A stretch of 44,339 nt of DNA, taken from assembly GCF_002532075.1 (NCBI RefSeq), contig NZ_LYXE01000109.1, positions 1 through 44,339 on the forward strand, given 5' to 3'. Both the position numbers and the translations under genes were made by a program. How positions within the stretch are numbered: the stretch's first letter is position 1; every line of letters begins with the position of its first letter. This stretch comes from Candidatus Chloroploca asiatica. GTDB taxonomy: Bacteria > Chloroflexota > Chloroflexia > Chloroflexales > Chloroflexaceae. Below, in pieces: positions 8,237-19,322 of the stretch. A model generated the notes under the pieces. It saw nothing but the letters and a program-made list of their open reading frames with translations, searched no databases and was not told the origin of the DNA.

Positions 8237-8797
8237 CTATCGTCCACCGTGCGCCATCATATCGATCACAATCGCCACCGCGAGGATCAGCCCCTCGTTC
8301 TGGCCCGGCTCGACGGCGACACCATAGGTATCGCGCAGACGAAACCACTTCTTCGAGACCTCGGCAATCTTGCGGTCGCCGTCGCCGATGGTATATTCGT
8401 GGTGGAGAATATTGCCCTGTACCTCGAGGTCAGGCCCACCGCCGATCTTCACGGTCCAGCGGTCGCGCACCGGAGTGATGAGCGCCTTGCGCACCGTTGC
8501 CATGGTCTTGCCATCAGGCCCCTCGATCTCCATCGTATCGCGCACGCGGAGCATCCGCTCCTGCACGCGGCACTGCAAGTTGCCCTGAAGATCCTCAATA
8601 AGCAAGGTCTTGCGGATGCGCAGCGCCTTGCCGTCAACCTTATACGCCCGTCGACCGTCGCTATCTTCGATCCAAAAATCGTCGCCGATAGCGACCATCC
8701 GCTGGCGTACCTGGTAGCGCACCGCAGTTCCACGGCGTCCGAAAGTTTCACGCTCCTGTTGGCGATCTTCGCGCCGAGCTTGTTGTCGTCCGCGCAT
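8237..8797 (-). CDS. LURP-one-related (tubby-like) protein
   Basis: 186 residues. From about residue 27 the chain is a series of beta strands with the repeating pattern of the LOR/tubby C-terminal fold: YQVRQRMVAIGDDFWIEDSD, then YKVDGKALRIRKTLLIEDLQ, RVQERMLRVRDTMEIEGPDG, and YTIGDGDRKIAEVSKKWF. The first 26 residues are charged and probably disordered. The final hydrophobic segment (GLILAVAIVIDMMAHGG) is usual in this family. Bacterial members have no firmly assigned function; the fold resembles scramblases and may bind membranes. An AAGGATGAG sequence precedes the ATG. It is the first gene of the minus-strand block that runs into the sulfatase cluster. Confidence 0.85.
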   Translation of the reverse strand: MRGRQQARREDRQQERETFGRRGTAVRYQVRQRMVAIGDDFWIEDSDGRRAYKVDGKALRIRKTLLIEDLQGNLQCRVQERMLRVRDTMEIEGPDGKTMATVRKALITPVRDRWTVKIGGGPDLEVQGNILHHEYTIGDGDRKIAEVSKKWFRLRDTYGVAVEPGQNEGLILAVAIVIDMMAHGGR

Positions 8798-9132
8798 TGT
8801 TTACTCATCCTTTCGTTCTTGGTATGAACCAAGGTTTCAGGCTACTTCACAGTTATGTCTATGCGACGACCGAAATTCTATGTGGGAATACCAATGACGG
8901 TTCGTACCCCCGCATGGTCATGCTGAACGGAGCCGCAGGCGCCGTGAGGAATCTGCACGGATCGGCGTGGTTGTGCCCACTGAGTGTACCGCAGGCGCGT
9001 TCGTAGCGGATGAACTGTTTGCTTGGTTTGCTGATGGCTCTGGTAGATAGCGAGAATGGGATAGATGAGGACAAGCATCCGCCTATCCAAGAGGATAGTC
9101 CGTCCTCCGTTATACGACCTTATACTTATGCT
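8798..9132. other. Divergent intergenic region with one dispersed repeat
   Basis: The 335 bp separate the divergent LURP-one-like gene and the sensor kinase. Bases 8916-8953 (GTCATGCTGAACGGAGCCGC, then AGGCGCCGTGAGGAATCTGC) are a second copy of the repeat at 5731-5770. A possible -10 hexamer TATACT at 9121-9126 lies exactly seven bases before the ATG at 9133, which would make the sensor transcript leaderless. No clear -35 is seen. Confidence 0.4.
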
Positions 9133-12100
9133 ATGCACAGCTCCACAGGTTCTCTCATACGTGCATACATGTGCGTCACACGCTGGGCGGTAGTTGTCGT
9201 CCTGATGCTGATGCTGCTTGTCCCTGTCCACAGCGTCGGTGCGGGCGAGGCGGCTATGGCTGCGGGGCAATTAAAGGTGTGGATGCTGAGCATTGCCGAG
9301 GGACTTCCCCACCCCGCGGTGTATGCCATTGCGCGCGACCCCTTCGGCTTTCTCTGGCTCGGCACCCTCGAGGGTTTGGCACGCTACGACGGCCATCGTT
9401 TTGTCGTGTACCGTCCCGATCCAACCAACCCGAACACGCCCGTCAGTGGTCAGATCGAAACGCTCTATACTGACCGTGAGGGTATGCTCTGGATCGGCAC
9501 GCTCGCGAGTGGCCTCAACCGCTACGACCCGCGCAGCGAGCAATTCACACTCTACCATCACGATCCTGCCGATCTGTCCAGCCTAAGCAGCAACGCTGTG
9601 CGGGCCATCTACGAGGATGCCGTAGGCACCCTCTGGGTTGGCACGCTGGACGGTGGTTTGAACCGGCTCGACCGTGCGACGGGGCGCTTCACCCGGTACC
9701 GCCACGACCCGAACGACCCGTTCAGCCTGAGCGATGATCGGGTTACGGATATGCTCGACGACGGGCGTGGCGGGCTCTGGGTTGCCACAGGGGGCGGGCT
9801 GAATCGGTTCGAGCCTGCGACTGGACGGTTCACGACCCATCGCCAGAACCCCGCCGACCCAGACGCGATCGGCGGCAATGCGGTTGCGACGCTCTTTCGC
9901 GACAGCGCCGGTACGCTCTGGGTGGGCGTCACCGGTGCCGGCCTCTACCGCTATGACGAGGCAACCCAGCGCTTCACCAGCTACGCGGGACTGCCAAACA
10001 GCAACGTGGTAGATCTTGCCGAGACAACCCCGGGCGAGCTCTGGGTCGCCACGTATGGCGGCGGTCTTGTCCAGTTCGACGTAGCGAGTGGGCGCTTCAC
10101 TAACTTCAATAGCCTCGTGGTGCAAGGTGGTGGGCTAGCAACCGAGAACATCGAAAGCCTCTTTCCGAGTGGCGATGGGCTGCTCTGGGTCGGAACGGAG
10201 GATCGTGGCGTTGCGATAGTTGATCTAGTGCCTGGATCCTTTACCGTTCACACGGCCAACCCGAACCCGGCCAGTGCGCCCGACGCCCTCTGGCCTGGCG
10301 TGATCCGGGCTGCCGTCGAGGATCTTGACGGTGCGTTATGGCTCGGCGTAGCCGACTCGGGGCTTGCCCGCTTTGAGCGTGAGCGGGGCGTTGTGACGCA
10401 CTATCGTCACGATCCGGCTGATCCCAACAGCCCCGCTGGCAACCGCCCCCAGGCTTTGCTGCTCGACCAGCGTGGGACGCTCTGGATCGGCTACCACACG
10501 GGGCTCGACCGTTTTGACCGTGCCAACGAGCGCTTTATCACCTACCCGGTCAACCCTGCTGACCCGGCGGCCCTCAGCCACGGCGACATCTACGACCTGT
10601 ACGAAAGCCGCGACGGGGCCATCTGGATCGGCACGCGGGGCGGCGGACTGCTTCGCCTCGATCCGCAAACCGAGCGCTTTACCCGGTATCGCCACAATCC
10701 TGACGATCCGACCAGTATCATCTCGGACAACGTCGGCGCGATCGTCGAAGACCAATGGGGCAACCTCTGGCTCGGCCACGAGGGTGCCGGGGTGAGTCAT
10801 CTCGACCAGGTGACTGGTCGCTTCACCAACTATCGGCACAATCCAAACGATCCAAACACACCGGGGTCGAACACTGTACTGGCCCTCTATGCCGACCCGG
10901 CGGGCATGCTCTGGGCGGCTACCTGGAATGGCGGGCTGAATGGAATCGACCCGGCGACGGGAAGCTTCACGCGCTACACCGTCGCCGACGGGAGGCTGAG
11001 CGCCAAGCTGAACGGGATCCAGCCCGATGACGAAGGCAACCTCTGGCTCACCTCAAACCAAGGTCTGATCCGCTTCGAGCCGCGCACCGGTAAGAGCTTG
11101 GCCTATACCGCTGCCTCGTCAGGCTTACCACCAGGGGGCTTCCCGCTGAACGGCTCGGCACGCACGCGCTCTGGCGAACTTATCATGGGCGGGTTCGACA
11201 ACTTGGTCACTTTTTTTCCTAGCGACGTGCGACCGCAGACCGACGTTGCACCGGTGGTGTTTACCAATGTGCTGGTCGCCAACCAACCGCTTGTTGTTGG
11301 CCCGACGGCCCCCCTGACCACCACGATCAATGCGGCAAGCGAACTGAACCTCACCTATCGCGATCAGGTGCTCAGTCTGGAATTCACCGCCCTCGACTAT
11401 CGCGCGCCTGATGCGGCACGCTACCGCTATCGGCTGGTCGGCTTCGCGCCAGAATGGGTCGAGGTCAACAGCGAGCGCCGCCTCGCCACCTATACAAACC
11501 TGAACCCGGGCACGTACACCTTCGAGCTTCAAGCCGCCAACAGTGAGGGCGTCTGGGGTAACGCGCTACGGCGGCTACGTATCACCGTTGTACCGCCCTG
11601 GTGGCAGACGTGGTGGTTTACCATGCTGACCGGCATGCTCCTCATGGGGAGCGTCGTTGGTGGGGTGGGTCTGCGGTTGCGTGGGGAGGAGCGCCAGCGG
11701 CATCGGCTCGAAGCCGAAGTCGCCGCACGCACCGCCGCCCTGGCCAGCGCCAACAGCAGCCTGGAACGCCAGGTGCAACTCGAGCGCACGCTGATCATGA
11801 GCCTCGATCTCGATACCCTACTCGGCGGCATCCTCGATCAGATCAGGGAAGTGGTACCCTTTAGCACCGGAGCGATCTTCACGCTCAAAGAGCAGACGCT
11901 CACCCTCCGCGCCTTGCGGAGCCAAAAGGTCGCGCAGCGCAGTGAGCCCCTGCACCTTCATCTCGATGAGATCCCGTTGCTCCGTCAGATCCTCACCATA
12001 GGAAAAACACAGGTGCTCAGGACTGCCGATATTGACAGCAACGCCCTGGACTATGTTAGCACCATGCTCGGGCAGTCGGTAAGCGCCCAAGCCTGGCTGG

Positions 12101-12884
12101 TGGTGCCCCTGCTCGTGCAAGAGCGGGTGATCGGTGTCCTAGTGCTCACGCACCCGCAGCGAGACAGCTATGGCTCGTTGGAAGTGACGCAACTCGAGCC
12201 CTTTGTCAGCCCGGTCGCGCTTGCGCTTGAGAATGATCGCCTACGCGAACACGCCCGCAATGCCGCGACCCTGGCAGAGCGGGCCCGCGTGGCGCGTGAA
12301 CTGCACGACGCGGTGACCCAGACCCTCTTCTCGGCCAGCCTGATCGCCGAGGCGCTGCCTGATGCCCTAGCGCGTTCGCCCGAACGAGCGCTTGTTGGTG
12401 CGGAAGAGTTGCGCCGACTGACCACCGGTGCGCTGGCCGAGATGCGTACGCTGCTGCTCGAGTTACGGCCCAAAACCCTAACCGAGATGTCCCTGGGGCG
12501 GCTCGTCCAGATCCTTGCCACCTCGCTGCGCAGCCACAGCGCCGTCACGATCACCGTGACCATCATCAACGACTGCACCCTGGCCCCGGCCGTGCAACTG
12601 GCCTGCTACCGCATCGCGCAAGAAGCGCTCAACAACGCGGTGAAGCATGCCGCCGCCGCGACGATTGCGGTGAACGTCGATTGCAACCAGGATGAGGTCT
12701 GCTTACGCGTGACTGACGATGGCCGTGGTTTTGAGCCAACGCACGGGGCGCACAGCGGCCTAGGCCTGGGCATTATGCAGGAGCGAGCGAGCGAGATCGG
12801 GGCGCACCTCACGCTTGACAGCAAGCCCGGCGGGGGCACGACGATCAGCTTGCACTGGCAAGCGAAAAACGTCAGGCAATACGA

Positions 12885-12888
<4 letters not shown>
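9133..12888 (+). CDS. Two-component-propeller sensor histidine kinase with GAF domain
   Basis: 1251 residues from the ATG at 9133; ATG 9169 would also leave a signal peptide (WAVVVVLMLMLLVPVHSVGA). The extracytoplasmic part carries 13 propeller repeats of the form LWxGTxxGGLxRxDxxTxRF (for example LWVGTLDGGLNRLDRATGRF), enough for two seven-bladed propellers. A Y_Y_Y beta-sandwich (YRYRLVGFAPEWVEV), one membrane helix (WWFTMLTGMLLMGSVVGGVG), a GAF domain, a HisKA_3 dimerisation domain with H1058 (VARELHDAVTQTLFSAS), and a HATPase follow (N in EALNNAVKHA; GLGLGIMQER). Kinases of this class phosphorylate NarL-type regulators; the orphan regulator at 209-844 is a candidate. The gene ends tail-to-tail with uvrA, overlapping by 4 bp. 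The ligand is unknown; carbohydrates or stress cues are possible. Confidence 0.93.
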
Positions 12889-15293
<2,405 letters not shown>

Positions 15294-15345
15294 ACAAACC
15301 TCCGCAGGGAACCATTACATGGTGCAAACCGCTATACTTCGCGGC

Positions 15346-15354
15346 ATTATAGCA
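15346..15354 (-). promoter_or_regulatory. Extended -10 promoter of the uvrA2 gene
   Basis: On the minus strand the bases read TGCTATAAT, an extended -10 (TGn plus perfect TATAAT), about 50 bp upstream of the uvrA start at 15293. No good -35 is needed with this type. The MITE begins 40 bp further upstream. Confidence 0.6.
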
Positions 15355-15394
15355 CATATGAACGCACGGCACACCCTCAGCCGCCAATTTCACT

Positions 15395-15628
15395 AGGGCG
15401 ATTGCATCATACGAAACCGGATACAACGGGGCACCCGCAAGGGGCGGGCACCCGCAAGCGGCGGGCACCCGCAAGGGGCGGGCACCCGCAAGCGGCGGGC
15501 ACCCGCAAGGGGTGCCCCTACCGGGCCGGGGGTCGGGCCCGGTGTAGGGGCACCCCTTGCGGGTGCCCTTGCGGGTGCCCTTGCGGGTGCCCTTGGCGAG
15601 GTGCATACACGGAAGATGCAATCGCCCT
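15395..15628. mobile_element. Complete MITE with ISAs1-type ends and palindromic core
   Basis: The 234-bp element begins AGGGCGATTGCATC and ends with the inverted copy GATGCAATCGCCCT, though the left end continues with an A and the right with AAGG. The left part has five 17-bp units (GCACCCGCAAGGGGCGG, alternating with GCACCCGCAAGCGGCGG) from 15431. The right part has the inverse CTTGCGGGTGCC units, so the core can fold into a very GC-rich hairpin around CCGGGCCGGGGGTCGGGCCCGG (split as CCGGGCC and GGCCCGG). It encodes no protein. Identical ends on the degraded transposase element at 31551 point to an ISAs1-family helper. No clear target duplication is seen. Partial copies lie at both window ends. 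Confidence 0.8.
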
Positions 15629-15670
15629 GCCAATGTCACCGGGCAACGTATGCGCGGCGGTGCGGGGCAA

Positions 15671-15679
15671 TGGTACAAT
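15671..15679 (+). promoter_or_regulatory. Extended -10 promoter of the peroxiredoxin gene
   Basis: TGGTACAAT matches an extended -10 element (TGn then TACAAT) 37 bases before the GTG start of the peroxiredoxin. The flanking sequence belongs to the host side of the MITE, whose right end is 42 bp upstream. Confidence 0.5.
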
Positions 15680-15715
15680 CTCAGCAAGCCGCCATTTTGT
15701 CAGGAGAGCCATGTC

Positions 15716-16282
15716 GTGAGCCAACCCACCAGCTTTGAGCAACTCCCCGCCGACCTGCCCGTTCCCGAGGACGACGGTGCATGCGCCCACCTTGTCGGCT
15801 GTGCCGTCCCATCACTTGCGCTCACCGCGACCGATGGAACCACGGTCAACCTTGCCGCACTGCCCAGTCGCACGCTCGTCTATTGCTACCCGCGCACCGG
15901 CGTGCCCGGCCAAGCGCTCCCTACCGACTGGGACACTATCTCCGGTGCTCGCGGCTGCACCCCAGAGGCATGTGGCTTCCGGGATCACCATGCCGAGCTT
16001 CGCGCTCTGGGTACGACAGTCTTCGGCCTGAGCACCCAGGACACCGCGTATCAGCAGGAGTTTGCGGTGCGGCTGCATCTGCCCTTCGCCATCCTCAGCG
16101 ACGCCGAGCTCCGCTTGACCACCGCCTTGCGGTTGCCCACCTTCACCGTCGACGGGATGCGCCTGATCAAACGCCTGACCCTCGTGTTGCACGACGGAGT
16201 GATCGAGCACGTCTTCTACCCAATTTTCCCGCCCGACACCCATGCAGGGCAGGTTGTCGCCTGGCTCGCCGACCACCAGTGA
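15716..16282 (+). CDS. Peroxiredoxin, BCP/AhpC-TSA type
   Basis: 188 residues from a GTG at 15716; AGGAG lies about 10 bases upstream, and an ATG five bases before is out of frame. A longer frame through the MITE is rejected. The thioredoxin-fold core contains GCTPEACGFRDH with peroxidatic C81 and a second Cys at C86, the same spacing as E. coli Bcp. FGLSTQDTAYQQEF and LPFAILSDAELRLTTALRLP are typical peroxiredoxin segments. The loop before the active site (YPRTGVPGQALPTDWDTISG) is about 16 residues longer than in Bcp, as in a known subgroup. It would reduce hydroperoxides using thiols in the cytoplasm. Confidence 0.92.
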   Translation: MSQPTSFEQLPADLPVPEDDGACAHLVGCAVPSLALTATDGTTVNLAALPSRTLVYCYPRTGVPGQALPTDWDTISGARGCTPEACGFRDHHAELRALGTTVFGLSTQDTAYQQEFAVRLHLPFAILSDAELRLTTALRLPTFTVDGMRLIKRLTLVLHDGVIEHVFYPIFPPDTHAGQVVAWLADHQ

Positions 16283-16380
16283 CGGAGATCGCTCGTCCCA
16301 CGGCGGTCGAGCGTATGGGATCGCCTGTGATCACGCAGGCGAAACCCTTTGAGGGGGGACGATTCCACAAAAGGAGAACT

Positions 16381-17148
16381 ATGACACTGTTGCGCAGATT
16401 CTTCGCAGGCGTTCTTTTCGTCCTTGCGCTGCTGACCTTCCTGCTCGCTGCGACCGGGACGATCGGGGCCTGGATCGCCAAAGCTACCGTCGATGAGACG
16501 ACACTTGCGATGGTCGATGTCATCACCGACTACCTCGATCTGGCGATTCAGACAATGGACACCCTTGACAGTAATGTTGCTGAGGTAGAAGAGAGGCTCC
16601 GTTTGGTGCAAACCAGTTTGGCGTTCCTTCGTACCGAACGGGCCAATGGGCCAGTGGCGCAACAAATGCAGCAAGTCGTTACTGAGGAACTGCAACCTGC
16701 GCTGGAACAACTCACCTCGCGTGCCCAACGCCTTCGTGAGGGCCTAGAGCGCTTTAACCAGCGCATCGAGCAACTCAACCAGTTGCCCTTTCTCGACGTG
16801 CCCACCCTTACCAATCCGCTGACGACCCTTGATGGCGAGATCACTGCCGCCCGCGATCAGACCCGTCTTGTGCGTACGGCCATCGAAACGCGCGATAACG
16901 TGCTCCTCCTGTCTGCCACCGACCGGCTCGAAGAACGCCTGAACCAGGTGCGCGCCACGCTGGCTGAAGGCAGGGAGCGCACCAGCACCGTTCAATTGGC
17001 GCTGATCGATGTTCGCCAGGCCCTCACCTTCTGGTCAACGGTGAGTACAACCACCATCAGCGCCCTGCTGGTACTCTTTGCCCTCGGCCAGCTCAGCCTT
17101 GCCGCGCATGCCTGGGGATGGATGTTCGGTCGGCGAAAGACCCGGTAG
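16381..17148 (+). CDS. Coiled-coil membrane protein of unknown function
   Basis: 255 residues from the ATG at 16381, with AAAGGAG 8 bases upstream. The N-terminus is a membrane segment (FFAGVLFVLALLTFLLAATG), residues 70-200 are rich in heptad-like leucine, glutamate and arginine (coiled coil), and a second membrane segment (TTTISALLVLFALGQLSLAA) is close to the C-terminus. The long middle is therefore probably extracytoplasmic. No catalytic motif is visible. It starts 98 bp after the peroxiredoxin on the same strand and ends just before a strong bidirectional terminator. Frames that fuse it to the preceding region are artefacts. Confidence 0.8.
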   Translation: MTLLRRFFAGVLFVLALLTFLLAATGTIGAWIAKATVDETTLAMVDVITDYLDLAIQTMDTLDSNVAEVEERLRLVQTSLAFLRTERANGPVAQQMQQVVTEELQPALEQLTSRAQRLREGLERFNQRIEQLNQLPFLDVPTLTNPLTTLDGEITAARDQTRLVRTAIETRDNVLLLSATDRLEERLNQVRATLAEGRERTSTVQLALIDVRQALTFWSTVSTTTISALLVLFALGQLSLAAHAWGWMFGRRKTR

Positions 17149-17173
17149 GGCCATTCGCCGACCCTAAAAAGCA

Positions 17174-17228
17174 TGCGTATACCAGTGAAAACGGCCAACT
17201 TCGTTGGCCGTTTTCACTGGTATACGCA
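17174..17228. terminator. Bidirectional terminator with a perfect 26-bp stem
   Basis: TGCGTATACCAGTGAAAACG (continuing GCCAAC) at 17174-17199 pairs perfectly with its reverse complement at 17203-17228 across a TTC loop. T-runs follow on both strands: AAGTTTTT to the right and GCTTTTTAGG on the minus strand to the left. It serves the convergent coiled-coil protein and MFS genes and touches the MFS stop codon. Confidence 0.9.
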
Positions 17229-18860
17229 TTAAGTTTTTAGGGCTGCCTCCTCAGCACGCTTAACGCCACGCAACCAGAACCACGCGACGGCAGCAACGGC
17301 CAGGCTGACGGCACCTGCCAGCACCAGGGCCGAGGCGACGCCAACACTAAAGGCTTCGCGGTACGCCGCCATTAGCCCAAGACCGACGATTGCGCCCGGT
17401 GCCTGGGCAATGTCGTCGGCGGTGATCCCCTGGCGAAGAGCCGTATCAACGGCTTGCAGCGCGACGGCTTGCTGCTGCGGGGTCAGCGTCAGATCGACCA
17501 TGCGCAGCTTGAAGTCGGCAGTTCCGCTCAACGCCAGGACGGTAGCGAGCAATACGCCAGACAGGCCACTGCCGATGAGCCCGGCAGCCCGGTTGAGCCC
17601 TGAACTGAGGCCGATCAGGTCGGCTGGCAGGGCCGCAAAGAAGAAGTAGGCCCACGAGGCCGAGGCGATCAGGAAGCCGATGCCGAACAGCATCATCATC
17701 GGGATAATGAACAGGTAGGGCGTATTCGGGCGCGCCAGCGCGGTGAGCAACATCGCCACGCCCATCGCCGCCAGGCCGCCGCCCACCGATACATAGGCCG
17801 GCTGACTGGTGGTAAAGCGGGCGGCCCAACGTAGGATGAAGAGATTCCCGAGGAAGACCGGTGCTAGTGCGACCCCAGCAATGAAACCCGGAAGCTGCCG
17901 TGCAGTGAAAAAGAAGCCGTACAACATCTGGGCATAGCCCACCAAGCCAAAGCTGAGAGCCGCCGAGACGAGCAGCAACAGCGACAGGAAGTGGCGCGGA
18001 ACCTCGTTCGCCGCACCACGAAAGAGGTTCTGCCGACGGGCAAATTGGGTCCAGACGATCAGCAGCAGCAAGCCGAGCGCACTGAAAACGCCCGCCGTGA
18101 CGGTGATCGGGTTGAACCAGGTGCCGCTAAGGCGGGCCATCACGAGGCCAAACATGGCGGCCAGAAAAACCATCGCCCATGCCGCAGCGGTGAGCGCTTC
18201 GAAACGCCCGAAGCCGCCCTGGGCACGGCTTTCTGGAACATAACGCCAGGCAAGGTAGAGGCCTACCGCACCGACAACGATCGGCAAGACGAGCGCCGCA
18301 CGCCAGCCCCACCAATACTCAAACGGAATGCCAAGCAGACTCGCCAGCACCCCCACACCCGTCACAAAGGTGTAAATCACCAGCGCCCGCGTGCGCTCGG
18401 TACCCTCAAAGGTCAGGCGGATCAGCGCCAAGGTAAGCGGAAAAGCCAGGGCACCCATCACGCCAACCATCGCCCGTAAGAGGGTGAGCGCCAGCAAATT
18501 GGGGGCGAGCAGCGAGAATAGGTTGAAGAGCGTCGCCCCCACCGCGCCGATCAGCAGGATCTTGCGTCGGCCAAGCAGATCACCCAGGACGCCGCCGATA
18601 ATTTGGAAGGCCACAAAGAGCAAGACACCCAGACTGGCGAGAATACGGTACTCGTTCCAGCCTGTCCCGAAGGCCGACGAAGGAATCTCGTAGCCAATCA
18701 TCCATAAAAATGGCTCGGCTTGCAGGGCAAAGGCGACCGTGCAGCAAGCCGCCAGAATCCACCAGCGCTGCGGGTCGTCGTACTGGCGCGGTGATGGTAC
18801 CGTCGGTACGTCCGTCACCGTTCTTCTCGTATCAGCCACATCGCCTGAATCGCTTGCCAT
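17229..18860 (-). CDS. MFS transporter, 14-TM (DHA2-like)
   Basis: 543 residues from the ATG at 18860; a GTG two codons earlier sits closer to the AAGGAG and is an alternative start. About 14 hydrophobic segments can be counted. Motif A appears as GDLLGRRK between helices 2 and 3, and the fifth-helix region (IYTFVTGVGVLASLLGIPFE) has the glycine pattern of drug-proton antiporters. A 45-residue hydrophilic segment (LRMVDLTLTPQQQAVALQAV and on) lies before the last helix, as in DHA2 members. Likely role: export of a small hydrophobic compound driven by protons. The substrate is unknown and the gene appears monocistronic. Confidence 0.9.
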   Translation of the reverse strand: MASDSGDVADTRRTVTDVPTVPSPRQYDDPQRWWILAACCTVAFALQAEPFLWMIGYEIPSSAFGTGWNEYRILASLGVLLFVAFQIIGGVLGDLLGRRKILLIGAVGATLFNLFSLLAPNLLALTLLRAMVGVMGALAFPLTLALIRLTFEGTERTRALVIYTFVTGVGVLASLLGIPFEYWWGWRAALVLPIVVGAVGLYLAWRYVPESRAQGGFGRFEALTAAAWAMVFLAAMFGLVMARLSGTWFNPITVTAGVFSALGLLLLIVWTQFARRQNLFRGAANEVPRHFLSLLLLVSAALSFGLVGYAQMLYGFFFTARQLPGFIAGVALAPVFLGNLFILRWAARFTTSQPAYVSVGGGLAAMGVAMLLTALARPNTPYLFIIPMMMLFGIGFLIASASWAYFFFAALPADLIGLSSGLNRAAGLIGSGLSGVLLATVLALSGTADFKLRMVDLTLTPQQQAVALQAVDTALRQGITADDIAQAPGAIVGLGLMAAYREAFSVGVASALVLAGAVSLAVAAVAWFWLRGVKRAEEAALKT

Positions 18861-18978
18861 CGTCACTCAACTCCTTCAATTGAATTGGGGTCACCAAACA
18901 TCGTGTCCCACATCGGGGTCAGAGTAAAGATGACAAAAAGAGCGTATGCAAAACCTTCTGAAACATGCTTTCATTATA

Positions 18979-19013
18979 CCTGGGAGCGCGGGCGTCCCGC
19001 CCGCGCTCCCAGG
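18979..19013. repeat. REP-like hairpin (CCTGGGAGCG family), copy 1
   Basis: CCTGGGAGCGCGGGCG, loop TCC, then CGCCCGCGCTCCCAGG form a perfect 16-bp stem. A related copy with two mismatches in the stem is at 31247-31283. It lies in the intergenic region between the divergent MFS and CNNM genes. Confidence 0.75.
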
Positions 19014-19080
19014 AAAGTCCGAACACTTTGTTGGCAGACTACTGATTAGTCTGTAACCTAAGTTTCTTGATCCCAACGGG

Positions 19081-19151
19081 GGCTTCGACAGGCTCAGCCT
19101 CTGTCCGTTCGCCACGCCCATCGTCCGCCGTTGGCTGAGCTTGTCGAAGCC
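19081..19151. repeat. Inverted repeat of the GGCTTCGACAGGCTCAGCC type
   Basis: GGCTTCGACAGGCTCAGCC at 19081-19099 and GGCTGAGCTTGTCGAAGCC at 19133-19151 are inverted copies with one mismatch, separated by 33 bases. This 19-mer is a widespread intergenic repeat in Chloroflexota and other genomes. Together with the hairpin at 18979 it fills most of the gap between 18861 and 19322, which holds no gene. Confidence 0.7.
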
Positions 19152-19322
19152 ACTACCGAGAGCAAAAAACGTACGTCACAAACTACTGATAGCGCCCAAG
19201 CCGTTCTTCTGATACCATAACTGTAGCCATTGCGTTTGGCTTGGATGAGGATCAACCGACACGCTGGTGACATCCGCTCCAGATGCCCTTAGCATCACAC
19301 AACAGAAGGTAGCGCGATCAGT

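Noticed and set aside
7264-8478. 404-residue plus-strand open frame across the DUF6325 and LURP-one genes
   Set aside because: Spans two genes and the hairpin between them on the other strand; composition is typical of a shadow frame.
15429-15600. CRISPR-like array of short repeats
   Set aside because: The GCACCCGCAAG units are directly tandem with only four to six bases between them, no spacers, and they lie inside a MITE with an inverse series; no cas genes are present.
15781-16380. Long frame fused to the coiled-coil membrane protein
   Set aside because: It overlaps the peroxiredoxin in another frame; a strong ribosome-binding site and a membrane segment mark the true start at 16381.
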